DNA of 64,000 nt, taken from positions 1,302,001 through 1,366,000 of the forward strand of contig NZ_JBEHZE010000001.1 in assembly GCF_041058985.1 (NCBI RefSeq). Direction: 5' to 3'. Position 1 is the first letter of the stretch, and each line of letters begins with the position of its first letter. The translations under genes were made by a program, and so were the position numbers. Below are positions 28,286 through 36,817 of this stretch, piece by piece. This DNA comes from Hyphococcus lacteus (GTDB taxonomy: Bacteria; Pseudomonadota; Alphaproteobacteria; Caulobacterales; Parvularculaceae). A model generated the notes under the pieces. It was not told the origin of the DNA, did not search any database, and saw only the letters and a list, made by a program, of their open reading frames with translations.

Positions 28286-28509
28286 TGGTGGTGCGGTTCG
28301 GTATTCACTTTACCGCATTTGCCACATTTAATGACCGCACCATGAGCATCATGGTGATCCACGTTGACGAGCAATTTGGTTTTGCAGCCACCACAACGAT
28401 AGGTTTCATCGCCTCCGCCTTGGCGCAGTGGTTTGCCTGCTTCATGCGCTTCGATGTTTTGTCCTTTGGCCCGTTTCGGGTCAATGACGATCATGTCAAA
28501 TTGCGGCAT
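28282..28509 (-). CDS. Small zinc-ribbon protein with His-rich tail
   Basis: A 75-residue protein with two Cys pairs, CGGC and CGKC, about 20 residues apart, forming a probable zinc ribbon, and a C-terminal HHH run. AAGGA stands nine bases before the ATG. The Cys spacing and lack of rare codons make it a real gene, though its function is unknown; small zinc ribbons of this kind are often accessory or nucleic-acid-binding proteins. It is convergent with the MOSC gene (four-base overlap). Confidence 0.75.
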   Translation of the reverse strand: MPQFDMIVIDPKRAKGQNIEAHEAGKPLRQGGGDETYRCGGCKTKLLVNVDHHDAHGAVIKCGKCGKVNTEPHHH

Positions 28510-28601
28510 TGTTGAATCCTTGTTTGTTTTCGGTTCGCATTTGAGTGTGTTTTACCGTGTCGCGTTGTGCTATGACAACGATTGCTGATGAGGGGCGCAT
28601 C

Positions 28602-29531
28602 ATGACAACTTTATTGTACACTCATCCTTCTTTTGGTCGTCACGAAGTTCCGCCCGGCCATGTGGAACACGCGGGGCGCTACAAAGCCGTTGACAAAGCG
28701 TTGAATGCTGAAGAGTTCGCAGAACTCGACCGGCGTGAGCCGCCACGCGCCACGCCAGAACAAATTGAACGTGTACATCCACGTGTGTTTCGTGAACGAA
28801 TTACTGAAAACGTACCCGAGCAGGGACTAACGCAACTGGACGCTGATACTTTTGCGGGACCGTCGTCGTTGGATGCGAGTTTGCGCGCAGCCGGTGGCGC
28901 AATCGACGCGATTGATGCGCTTTACAAAGGACACGCGCGTAACGCTTTTATTGCGGCGCGACCGCCGGGTCACCACGCTGAGCCAGACCGGGCAATGGGG
29001 TTTTGTCTCTTTAATGGCTCTGCGATTGCCGCGCAGCATGCGCGTGCTGTTCATGGTGCCCGCCGCATCGCCGTCGTTGATTTTGATGTGCACCATGGAA
29101 ACGGTACCGAGGCCGCTTTTTGGCACGACGAACACGCATTTTATGCGTCGTCCCACGAATGGCCTCAATATCCTGGCACGGGGCGGGCGAGTGATCGCGG
29201 TGCATTTGATAATATTGCCAATGCACCTCTGCCCACAGGTGCGGATAGCGAGGCTTTTCGGCGAACCTGGGGAGAAATCCTTTTGCCTGCTCTTTCAGAT
29301 TTTGCACCGGAAATGATCGTGATTTCAGCGGGTTTTGACGCCCATAGGGCCGATCCATTGGGTGGATTGGCGTTAGTGGAGGAAGATTTCGCTTGGATAA
29401 CTGCTGAAATTGGGGCAATTGCCAAGGATAAGGCGCAGGGGCGGCTGATTTCTATTCTCGAAGGGGGCTATGATTTGCCTGCACTCGCAGCCAGCGCCTC
29501 TGCCCATGTCAAAGCCTTGATGGTAATGTAA
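28602..29531 (+). CDS. Histone-deacetylase family amidohydrolase
   Basis: Zn-dependent deacetylase of the class II HDAC/acetoin-utilisation family, 309 residues. Visible motifs are RPPGHHAEP (catalytic His pair), DFDVHHGNGT (Zn-binding Asp and His) and a late SAGFDAHRADPLGG with the second Asp. In bacteria these enzymes deacetylate acetylpolyamines or small amides. ATG at 28602 follows GAGGGG; an upstream in-frame ATG at 28572 has no such site. The gene heads the HDAC / xseB / dxs neighbourhood frequent in alphaproteobacteria. Confidence 0.92.
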   Translation: MTTLLYTHPSFGRHEVPPGHVEHAGRYKAVDKALNAEEFAELDRREPPRATPEQIERVHPRVFRERITENVPEQGLTQLDADTFAGPSSLDASLRAAGGAIDAIDALYKGHARNAFIAARPPGHHAEPDRAMGFCLFNGSAIAAQHARAVHGARRIAVVDFDVHHGNGTEAAFWHDEHAFYASSHEWPQYPGTGRASDRGAFDNIANAPLPTGADSEAFRRTWGEILLPALSDFAPEMIVISAGFDAHRADPLGGLALVEEDFAWITAEIGAIAKDKAQGRLISILEGGYDLPALAASASAHVKALMVM

Positions 29532-29571
29532 AAAACACGCCATAAGAGCTAATCAGTAATTTGAAGGTCTC

Positions 29572-30186
29572 ATGATTGGACGCATAATTACCGCACGCCA
29601 CGGGCGCCCTGACTTGTCGCGAGACGTTAAGATCACTGCTCGTGAGTATGGGGACTGGTGGGCGCGATATGACGAGAGCGGTCTCGCTCCTGGTGAGGCA
29701 CCGCCCGAAAGTTTGGTGCGGCTGGCCGCCGGCGCAAAAACGGTCATTTCGTCGACATTGCCGCGCGCTATTGAAACAGCATCTATGGCGACGAAAGGCA
29801 GTCGTGACGTCCCTGCAGATTCGATCTATGTTGAGGCACCTTTGCCGCCACCACCTGTGCCTAAATTTCTTCGACTACAACCAAGGCTTTGGGGCGTGCT
29901 TTCGCGCATTTTTTGGATGATGGGACATACGCCGGAGGGCGTAGAGAGCAATGGCGCTACGTGGCAACGCGTGGAGAAAATCACCAAAAACCTCGAAGCC
30001 CACGCGGAAGATGGCGACGTTCTACTTTGTGCGCATGGTTATCTCAATTGGATGATCGGTCGTCATCTGCGCAAGAATGGTTGGACGTGTACAGAACACC
30101 AGGGTGGCCATGATTACTGGTCTTGGCGTATCTACCAACCACCAGGTGTGAAGAACGAGGTGGGAGCGCACGCAGCAGCGGAATAA
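29572..30186 (+). CDS. Histidine phosphatase family protein
   Basis: A 204-residue phosphoglycerate-mutase-fold phosphatase. The phosphohistidine motif is Arg9-His10-Gly11 and the second His sits in CAHGYLNWMIG. The middle carries the expected SSTLPRAIETA segment. The substrate is not predictable; such proteins dephosphorylate small metabolites or proteins. AAGG lies just upstream of the start. It stands between the deacetylase and a convergent flavoprotein. Confidence 0.88.
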   Translation: MIGRIITARHGRPDLSRDVKITAREYGDWWARYDESGLAPGEAPPESLVRLAAGAKTVISSTLPRAIETASMATKGSRDVPADSIYVEAPLPPPPVPKFLRLQPRLWGVLSRIFWMMGHTPEGVESNGATWQRVEKITKNLEAHAEDGDVLLCAHGYLNWMIGRHLRKNGWTCTEHQGGHDYWSWRIYQPPGVKNEVGAHAAAE

Positions 30187-30207
30187 ATTCGTGGTCCGGT
30201 GGGCAGG

Positions 30208-31401
30208 CTAAATTACCTGCCCTGCGGCCCAACCACTAGACCACGCCCATTGAAAATTATATCCGCCCAGCCAGCCAGTGACGTCCACGGCTTCGCCAAT
30301 GAAATAAAGTCCGCTCACTGATTTTGCCTCCATTGTCTTGGAGGATAGATCGTTGGTGTCGATGCCGCCCAGCGTCACCTCGGCTGTGCGATACCCTTCG
30401 CTACCGACGGGCTTAACCCGCCATTGCTGTGCACCTCCCGCTAACGCTTTGAGATGTTTGTCAGATAGGTCGCCAAACTTTTCTGGAACATGGGCGCGTT
30501 TTGTGACCCATTCCGCAAGGCGTTTGGGCAGGTGTGTTGCCATCACTGTATGGGGCGCGAGTTTGCCGTTTTTCTGGCGGCCCGCTTTTAAATCCTCATA
30601 GAGATTGATGTCTGGTGTCAGGTTTATTTCGATTTCGTCGCCTTCGCGCCAATAGGAGGAAATTTGAAGAATGCTCGGCCCGGAAATGCCGCGATGCGTA
30701 AAGAGTAAAGCTTCGCGGAATGAGGTTCCGTTACAGCGGATTTCGGCGTCGGCGCTAATACCGCTGAGGGGTTTGGTTTGCTCCAACAATTCAGTCCCAA
30801 ATGTGAACGGAACCAAGGCTGGCCGAGTGGTGACGATGTTAAGTCCGAATTGGTCGGCGATGCGATACGCAAAGTCTGTTGCGCCCATTTTGGGGATCGA
30901 TTTGCCGCCCGTCGCGATCACAAGCGACGAAGTCACAACTGGGCCTTCGCTAGTCAGTAAGCGAAAGCGGTCGTCGGTTTTTTCAACGCGCTCGACAGAG
31001 GTCGAAAGGCATGTCTCAACGTTCGCATGCTCGCAGTGTTCAGTCAGCATATTGATGATCTGAATCGAAGGTCCGTCGCAGAATAATTGCCCTAGCGTTT
31101 TTTCGTGCCAGGCAATATTTTTGGCATTGACCCATTTTATAAAATCGGTCGGGGTGTATCGCGTTAGGGCCGACTTACAGAAATGCGGATTTTGGGAAAT
31201 AAAATTGGCATGTGTGGTTCGGGTGTTGGTGAAATTGCAACGTCCACCGCCGGAGATGCGAATTTTCTCGCCCGGCGTGTCGGCATGGTCGATCAAAAGA
31301 ACGCTGCGCCCTCTGCGGCCAGCCTCAATAGCGGCCATCATGCCTGCGGCACCGGCTCCGATTATCGCGACGTCATATTCTGCTTGGGAAATTTTGCTCA
31401 T
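30208..31401 (-). CDS. HI0933/BaiN-type FAD-dependent flavoprotein
   Basis: A 397-residue Rossmann flavoprotein. The dinucleotide-binding motif GAGAAG is near the N-terminus, followed by GEKIRISGGGRCNFTN, the hallmark of the HI0933 family. The C-terminal GEAVDVTGWLGGYNFQWAWSSG stretch is the second FAD contact. Family members include BaiN and an rRNA-associated flavoprotein; the physiological reaction here is unknown. The start at 31401 was chosen for family length; a 12-residue N-terminal extension is possible. It is divergent from xseB. Confidence 0.9.
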   Translation of the reverse strand: MSKISQAEYDVAIIGAGAAGMMAAIEAGRRGRSVLLIDHADTPGEKIRISGGGRCNFTNTRTTHANFISQNPHFCKSALTRYTPTDFIKWVNAKNIAWHEKTLGQLFCDGPSIQIINMLTEHCEHANVETCLSTSVERVEKTDDRFRLLTSEGPVVTSSLVIATGGKSIPKMGATDFAYRIADQFGLNIVTTRPALVPFTFGTELLEQTKPLSGISADAEIRCNGTSFREALLFTHRGISGPSILQISSYWREGDEIEINLTPDINLYEDLKAGRQKNGKLAPHTVMATHLPKRLAEWVTKRAHVPEKFGDLSDKHLKALAGGAQQWRVKPVGSEGYRTAEVTLGGIDTNDLSSKTMEAKSVSGLYFIGEAVDVTGWLGGYNFQWAWSSGWAAGQVI

Positions 31402-31507
31402 AGCCGTGGGTCTTATTGAGTTATTGAGCCGGGTCAATCTTTGTGGCGCAGGGATCGGGGCAAATTCGGGCTTGCCATTGGTCGGTCGCCGCCGCTAAAC
31501 CATCTTT

Positions 31508-31753
31508 ATGGCTAAGAAACCCGATGATATCTCGACCCTATCTTTTGAAAATGCCCTCGCGGAGCTTGAATCGATTGTTCAAAAGCTCGAAAGCGGGCAG
31601 GCAGCCCTTGAGGATTCAATCGCGCTTTATGAGCGCGGAGCCGCGCTAAAGGCGCATTGTGAGACTACACTTAAGGCTGCTCAGGAAAAAATTGAGAAGA
31701 TTGTTGTGGGTGCCGACGGCAAGCCAAAAACCGAATCGGCAAGCTTTGAATAG
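31508..31753 (+). CDS. xseB: Exodeoxyribonuclease VII small subunit
   Basis: An 81-residue helical protein with the family core SFENALAELESIVQKLESG and the GAAL segment. It pairs with XseA to degrade single-stranded DNA from both ends. The large subunit is encoded about 27 kb away in this same window rather than beside it. Its location before dxs matches many proteobacteria, although here two reverse-strand genes have been inserted between xseB and dxs. Confidence 0.93.
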   Translation: MAKKPDDISTLSFENALAELESIVQKLESGQAALEDSIALYERGAALKAHCETTLKAAQEKIEKIVVGADGKPKTESASFE

Positions 31754-31755
31754 GG

Positions 31756-32358
31756 TTAGCCCCGACTGACCGCTTCGGCGACCTGATCTAGCCGGTCTTT
31801 CCCGTAAAACATCTCCTCGCCCACAAAAAATGTAGGCATTCCAAAAACGCCTCGCTCCACAACGGCTTCGGTCTCGCTGATAAGGGTGGATTTGATCGCG
31901 GGGTCTTTTGTTGCGTCAACGATTGCTGCGCCGTCAAAACCCGCCTCGGTCAATGCGGTTTTCACTATTTCGGGGTCGTCCATTTTTCGTGGTTGCTTCC
32001 ACATCAAATCAAAGACTGCGTCGGTATAGCCGTCGAGAATTCCGTCACGTTTTGCGACCATGGCACCGCGCATAATTAGCAAGGTATTGATTGGAAAGTT
32101 CGGATTAAATTCGAAAGGAATGTCGTGTTTTTCTATGAACCGTTTCATTTCTAACTGCTCATAGGCCAACTTTCCTTTGATCGGGGCGTAAGCATAAAAA
32201 GGCGATTGGTTGTTGGTGGCTTTGAAAATTCCTCCAAGCAGACACGGATTGAGCGTGACCGCAGCATTTAGGTTGGCTGCAATGTCCGGCAACAATTTGT
32301 ATGCGAGATAAGCATTTGGACTGCCGAAATCATAGATAAACTCGATTGTCTTTTTCAT
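31756..32358 (-). CDS. 2-hydroxychromene-2-carboxylate isomerase-like (DsbA-fold, kappa-class GST)
   Basis: A 200-residue thioredoxin-fold protein of the NahD/kappa-GST family. The N-terminal FIYDFGSPNAYLAYK motif places Ser where DsbA has its first Cys, as in glutathione-dependent isomerases. The GVFGMPTFFVG cis-Pro segment is present. It may isomerise aromatic catabolites or act as a general glutathione isomerase. AGGT upstream supports the ATG at 32358. It lies eight bases downstream of the SDR gene, so the two are probably co-transcribed. Confidence 0.88.
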   Translation of the reverse strand: MKKTIEFIYDFGSPNAYLAYKLLPDIAANLNAAVTLNPCLLGGIFKATNNQSPFYAYAPIKGKLAYEQLEMKRFIEKHDIPFEFNPNFPINTLLIMRGAMVAKRDGILDGYTDAVFDLMWKQPRKMDDPEIVKTALTEAGFDGAAIVDATKDPAIKSTLISETEAVVERGVFGMPTFFVGEEMFYGKDRLDQVAEAVSRG

Positions 32359-32366
32359 CTTTATAC

Positions 32367-33107
32367 CTACCATTTTTCTTTCCATGGCCGCAGGTCCAAC
32401 TCGTGGGTCCATGCGCTGCGCGGTTGATTGTGAAGCCAGACATAATTCTGTGCGATGGCATCGGGCGATAGAATCGTGTCTTCCCTGCGCGCTGTGTCGG
32501 GGTCCGGATGCATCTTTCGGATAAAGTCAGAATCAATCGCGCCGTCAATGATTACATGCGCCACGTGAATATTCTTTGGCCCTAACTCCCGCGCCATTGA
32601 TTGTGCTAGCGCCCTTAGGCCATGTTTCGCCCCGGCAAAAGCGGCATAGCCGATACCACCTCTTATGCTGGCGGTTGCGCCGGTAAAGATAATCGTTCCA
32701 TGACCGCGCTTCGTCATGACTTTTGCGGCTTCGCGCCCCATGAGGAAACCGGCAAAGCAGGCCATTTCCCAAACCTTTTTATAAACTTGCGTCGTTGTCT
32801 CTTCGATCGCGAAGTTCACATTCGCCCCAATATTAAAAACTGCGACCTCGACCGGTGCGATATCGCGCTCAATCTTATCGAAAAGCGCAATCATTGCGCT
32901 CTCATCTCGCGCATCCATCGGCAGTGCGTGCGCGTCTCCTCCGTCGGCGCGAATCGATTGCGCCAGTGTCTCTAGCGCTTCTGCGTGACGTGGGCGTCGG
33001 CTAAGGCAGGCGCTAAACCCTTCGCGGGCAAATGCCCGCGCGATTGCCGCGCCGGTATCATCGCCAGCACCTATCACGACGCAGGATTTTTCGGGCTTTT
33101 GGGTCAT
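32367..33107 (-). CDS. SDR-family protein lacking the catalytic Tyr (FAGAK)
   Basis: A 246-residue short-chain dehydrogenase-fold protein. The nucleotide site is GAGDDTGAAIA, not the usual TGxxxGxG. At the YxxxK active site the sequence is FAGAK, with Phe157 in place of Tyr and Lys161 kept; Tyr154 lies three residues earlier. Standard SDR proton transfer is therefore doubtful, or Tyr154 substitutes. The following HGLRALAQSMARELGP is normal for the family. It is upstream of and co-oriented with the isomerase. The function is unknown. Confidence 0.85.
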   Translation of the reverse strand: MTQKPEKSCVVIGAGDDTGAAIARAFAREGFSACLSRRPRHAEALETLAQSIRADGGDAHALPMDARDESAMIALFDKIERDIAPVEVAVFNIGANVNFAIEETTTQVYKKVWEMACFAGFLMGREAAKVMTKRGHGTIIFTGATASIRGGIGYAAFAGAKHGLRALAQSMARELGPKNIHVAHVIIDGAIDSDFIRKMHPDPDTARREDTILSPDAIAQNYVWLHNQPRSAWTHELDLRPWKEKW

Positions 33108-33374
33108 TTGAGCGCTCACAGCAAGGGCTAAGAAACTCAAGATGCGTTGTCGTTGCTATGTGGGCAATGGGGAATGGCAGCACCATTTCGACTTGCCGCG
33201 ACCCTTTGGCAACAATCGCGGTCAAATCACGGTTAGGTCACAGTGGTTTCGGACAAAAAGGGGTAGAGAAATATTGGCAAAGCGCTAGAACGGTCGTCTC
33301 ATTTTTGACGCCTTCATTGAGTATCGCCCTGAAAGCCGAATTGATGAGAAGAATGATAATAAAGAGGTACGATC

Positions 33375-35288
33375 ATGGCCGTTGAAACGCCGCTTCTAGA
33401 CACCGTCAAATTCCCGGTGGATTTGCGCAAGCTTGAGAAATCACAATTGCGTCAGCTCGCCGATGAATTGCGCGCGGAAATGATTGATGCGGTCTCCGTG
33501 ACTGGCGGCCATCTCGGGTCCGGTTTGGGGGTTGTCGAACTGACAACGGCAATTCATTACGTCTTCAATACGCCCGATGACCGTTTGGTCTGGGACGTTG
33601 GTCACCAATGCTACCCACATAAGATTTTAACGGGCCGTCGCGACCGTATACGGACATTGCGCCAGCCGGGTGGGCTTTCTGGTTTCACCAAGCGATCTGA
33701 AAGCGAGTATGATCCGTTTGGCGCGGCACATGCTGCGACATCGATCTCTGCTGCGACTGGATTTGCCGAAGCGTCGCGACACCTTGAAAAAGAAACGACT
33801 TCTATTGCCGTTATCGGCGACGGTTCAATGTCGGGCGGTATGGCCTATGAGGGCCTCAATAACGCTGGACATCTTGGTTCAAAGCTTGTCGTTATCCTCA
33901 ACGACAATGATATGTCGATTGCGCCGCCTGTTGGTGCCATGAGCGCATATCTCGCACGAGCGTCCTCATCAGGGGTGTATCAGGGGTTCCGCTCATTCGG
34001 TAAGCAGCTCGCAAAACGCCTGCCAAAAGCGATCTATAAACAACTTGCCAAAGCTGAAGAATATGGCCGCGGGATGGTGTCTGGCGGCACATTGTTTGAA
34101 GAGCTTGGGTTTTATTACGTCGGTCCCATCGATGGGCACAATCTCGATCAACTTGTGCCGGTGCTCGAAAATGTCCGTGATATGAAAGAGGGGCCTGTCC
34201 TCGTTCATGTGGTAACGCGTAAAGGTGCGGGTTATCCGCCTGCGGAAGAATCGTACGATAAATATCACGGTGTTGCGAAGTTTGATGTTGTTTCTGGTAA
34301 ACAACAAAAAGGCACCCCGAACGCACCAGCCTATCAAAAGGTATTTGCAAAGGCGCTGATCAAAGAAGCAGAAACCGACGACAAAATCGTGGGCATTACT
34401 GCGGCGATGCCATCGGGCACTAGCCTTGATATGTTCGCTGATGTTTACCCCGACCGTTGTTATGATGTTGGCATCGCCGAGCAACATGCCGTGACGTTCG
34501 CGGCCGGGCTCGCAGCCGATGGGATGCGGCCTTTCGCGGCAATTTATTCAACATTCCTTCAGCGCGCTTATGATTCGGTTGTGCATGATGTGGCTATTCA
34601 GAACCTACCGGTTCGGTTCCCGATGGACCGGGCGGGCTTGGTTGGTGCTGATGGATCAACCCATGCGGGTTCATTCGACATCGCCTATCTTGGGTGTTTG
34701 CCAAATATGGTTTTGATGGCGGCGGGTGACGAAGCCGAGTTAATGCATATGACGGCTACTGCCGCGGCATATGATGAGGGGCCAATCGCATTCCGCTATC
34801 CGCGCGGTGAGGGGGTTGGCATTGACCTGCCAGAACGCGGCAAAATCCTTGAAATCGGCAAAGGCCGGATTGTGCGCGAGGGTACCAAAGTCGCGCTTTT
34901 GGCACTTGGTGGACGTTTATCCGAGGCGCTAAAAGCGGCTGACACCCTAGAGACTCAGGGCATTTCTACGACTGTGGCGGATGCGCGATTTGCAAAGCCG
35001 CTTGATCATGATTTGATCATGCAGCTTGTTCGCAATCATGAAGTGTTGATCACAATCGAAGAAGGCTCGCGCGGTGGTTTTGGTGCGTTTGTCCTTCATT
35101 ACCTTTCTGATCAGGGTGTTCTCGATACCGGGTTAAAGATCCGTACAATGACATTGCCGGATCTGTTCCAAGATCAAGATAGCCCCGCCAAGATGTATGA
35201 CTTGGCTCAGTTAAATGCCGCACAAATTGTTGAACGTGCGCGACAGGCGCTTGGTGTTTCGTCAAACGTTGTAAATTTACGCGGTTAA
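33375..35288 (+). CDS. dxs: 1-deoxy-D-xylulose-5-phosphate synthase
   Basis: Thiamine-diphosphate enzyme that joins pyruvate and glyceraldehyde 3-phosphate, the first step of the MEP isoprenoid pathway. The 637-residue protein is full length, with GHQCYPHKILTGRRD at the start, the ThDP motif GDGSMSGGMAYEGLNN, and the pyrimidine-domain GIAEQHAVTFAAG. AGAGG precedes the ATG by about six bases. The 267-base gap upstream holds its promoter region but no clear box. A strong terminator follows nine bases after the stop. Confidence 0.97.
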   Translation: MAVETPLLDTVKFPVDLRKLEKSQLRQLADELRAEMIDAVSVTGGHLGSGLGVVELTTAIHYVFNTPDDRLVWDVGHQCYPHKILTGRRDRIRTLRQPGGLSGFTKRSESEYDPFGAAHAATSISAATGFAEASRHLEKETTSIAVIGDGSMSGGMAYEGLNNAGHLGSKLVVILNDNDMSIAPPVGAMSAYLARASSSGVYQGFRSFGKQLAKRLPKAIYKQLAKAEEYGRGMVSGGTLFEELGFYYVGPIDGHNLDQLVPVLENVRDMKEGPVLVHVVTRKGAGYPPAEESYDKYHGVAKFDVVSGKQQKGTPNAPAYQKVFAKALIKEAETDDKIVGITAAMPSGTSLDMFADVYPDRCYDVGIAEQHAVTFAAGLAADGMRPFAAIYSTFLQRAYDSVVHDVAIQNLPVRFPMDRAGLVGADGSTHAGSFDIAYLGCLPNMVLMAAGDEAELMHMTATAAAYDEGPIAFRYPRGEGVGIDLPERGKILEIGKGRIVREGTKVALLALGGRLSEALKAADTLETQGISTTVADARFAKPLDHDLIMQLVRNHEVLITIEEGSRGGFGAFVLHYLSDQGVLDTGLKIRTMTLPDLFQDQDSPAKMYDLAQLNAAQIVERARQALGVSSNVVNLRG

Positions 35289-35296
35289 GCTTTTAA

Positions 35297-35327
35297 AAAA
35301 GCCCCGCATTAAGCGGGGCTTTTTTTT
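35297..35327. terminator. Bidirectional intrinsic terminator after dxs
   Basis: GCCCCGC (35301-35307) pairs with GCGGGGC (35313-35319) across a five-base loop, with an A-run before it and eight T after it. The gene downstream is convergent, so the A/T symmetry lets it end transcription from both sides. Confidence 0.93.
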
Positions 35328-35329
35328 GA

Positions 35330-35902
35330 TTACGCTGCGATCGATTTTGCTTGTCGGTCGTGTTTGCCTTCACAAAACTCCTCGACAATCTTTTTGTTAA
35401 ACGCCTCTAGGTCATCTGGGCTGCGGCTGGTGACCAACCCTTGGTCAACAACAACTTCTTCATCGCTGACGGTGGCACCTGCATTTTCAAGATCTTTTTG
35501 TATCGATGGATAGCCGGTCATTTTGCGGCCCGTCACTACGCCTGCGCTGATTAGAACCTGTGGCCCGTGACAGATTGAGGCGACAGGCAATTTGCGCTCA
35601 AACGCGCCCCGAACAAATGAAAGAACTCGTTCGTTTTGACGAAGGGCGTCGGGGTTATAGAGGCCGCCGGGGATCAAAATACCGGAGAATTCGCCAATAT
35701 CGGCGTGTTCAATCTCCTGATCGACCTTCGCGGACTTACCCTTTTCTCCGTGTTCAACGCCCTGAATTTCGCCGGGCTTTAGGGAAATGATATCGACTTT
35801 GGCACCGGCTTTTTTCAATGCTTCGAGTGGCGAAAACAATTCGGATTGCTCAAAGCCATCGGTGGCAATAATCGCGATCTTTTTGTTCTCAAGCTTACTC
35901 AT
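35330..35902 (-). CDS. DJ-1/PfpI family protein (YhbO-like)
   Basis: A 190-residue class I glutamine-amidotransferase-like protein. The nucleophile elbow is ICHGP with Cys111 followed by His112, and Glu20-region residues ATDGFEQSE match the PfpI/YhbO subgroup linked to stress resistance and repair of glycated biomolecules. GAGGAG precedes the ATG at 35902, which settles the start against a longer in-frame extension. It is convergent with dxs and shares the terminator. Confidence 0.93.
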   Translation of the reverse strand: MSKLENKKIAIIATDGFEQSELFSPLEALKKAGAKVDIISLKPGEIQGVEHGEKGKSAKVDQEIEHADIGEFSGILIPGGLYNPDALRQNERVLSFVRGAFERKLPVASICHGPQVLISAGVVTGRKMTGYPSIQKDLENAGATVSDEEVVVDQGLVTSRSPDDLEAFNKKIVEEFCEGKHDRQAKSIAA

Positions 35903-36088
35903 AAAATCTCCTCTTTCTATCTTTTGTGTCCGGATGACACAAATGCCCAACACAAAGCTAAGAACGTTGTTCCGATCATTCACATGAACGTTATGAAGGG
36001 CGAGGACGAGGAATTCATGTGGTGCTCTGTTCGTTTCGGTCTGGGGGCGCTAAACAGGGTTTTTCCGTAGTGACCCGAAAACCAATCA

Positions 36089-36817
36089 ATGCGTCTTGAT
36101 CATTACCTGACCCAACACGGCCTTTTTGAAAGTCGTGCCCGTGCGCAAGAAGCGGTCACCGCAGGGTTGGTGCGTATAAACGGCATAACCGCGATAAAGC
36201 CCGCACAAAAAGTCGCTGATGATGCGAGCGTCACTATTGAGGGCGCAGTCCACCCCTATGTATCGCGCGGCGGGTTAAAGCTCGAAGCGGCGCTCGACCA
36301 TTTTGGGTTTGATCCGAGCGGACAAATTTGCCTCGATCTTGGTGCGTCTACTGGCGGATTTTGTGATGTGTTGTTGCGACGTGGGGCGACGCGAATTTAT
36401 GCCGTCGATGTTGGACAAGGGCAGCTGCATGAAAAAATTGTTCGCGACGAACGGGTGATTAATCTTGAAAAAACTCATGCGAAAGATCTGAACGGTACGC
36501 TAGTGCCCGAAAAAATTGCGCTAATTGTGTGCGATGTTAGTTTTATTGGGTTAAAAAAGGCGTTGCCGTTCGCGATGTCACTGGCGGCAGTGGACGCAAA
36601 CATGGTTGCACTGATCAAACCTCAATTCGAAGTCGGCAAAGCTGGATTAGGGAAGGGCGGCATTGTTAAGCCGGGACTTGCCGGACCAGTGGTGGAAGAT
36701 CTGACTGCATGGATGAACGCTATGGCCGGATGGTCCGTGATTGATGTCATCGATAGCCCGATCGTCGGTGGCGACGGCAATAAGGAATTTTTACTTGGCG
36801 CAACGAAATCGAAATAG
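36089..36817 (+). CDS. tlyA: TlyA-family rRNA 2'-O-methyltransferase
   Basis: A 242-residue protein with an N-terminal S4 RNA-binding domain (RLDHYLTQHGLFESRARAQ) and a FtsJ-like methyltransferase domain starting at LDLGASTGGFCDVLL with VDVG as the second SAM contact. TlyA enzymes methylate 16S and/or 23S rRNA riboses; older databases call them haemolysins. Its 3' end overlaps the next methyltransferase gene if that begins at TTG 36795. The block dxs-tlyA-RNA methyltransferase is conserved in alphaproteobacteria. Confidence 0.93.
   Translation: MRLDHYLTQHGLFESRARAQEAVTAGLVRINGITAIKPAQKVADDASVTIEGAVHPYVSRGGLKLEAALDHFGFDPSGQICLDLGASTGGFCDVLLRRGATRIYAVDVGQGQLHEKIVRDERVINLEKTHAKDLNGTLVPEKIALIVCDVSFIGLKKALPFAMSLAAVDANMVALIKPQFEVGKAGLGKGGIVKPGLAGPVVEDLTAWMNAMAGWSVIDVIDSPIVGGDGNKEFLLGATKSK

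Noticed and set aside
33142..33288. A 48-codon basic open frame upstream of dxs
   Set aside because: Weak ribosome site, unusual composition (Arg- and Trp-rich) and no family; the region is more likely the dxs promoter.
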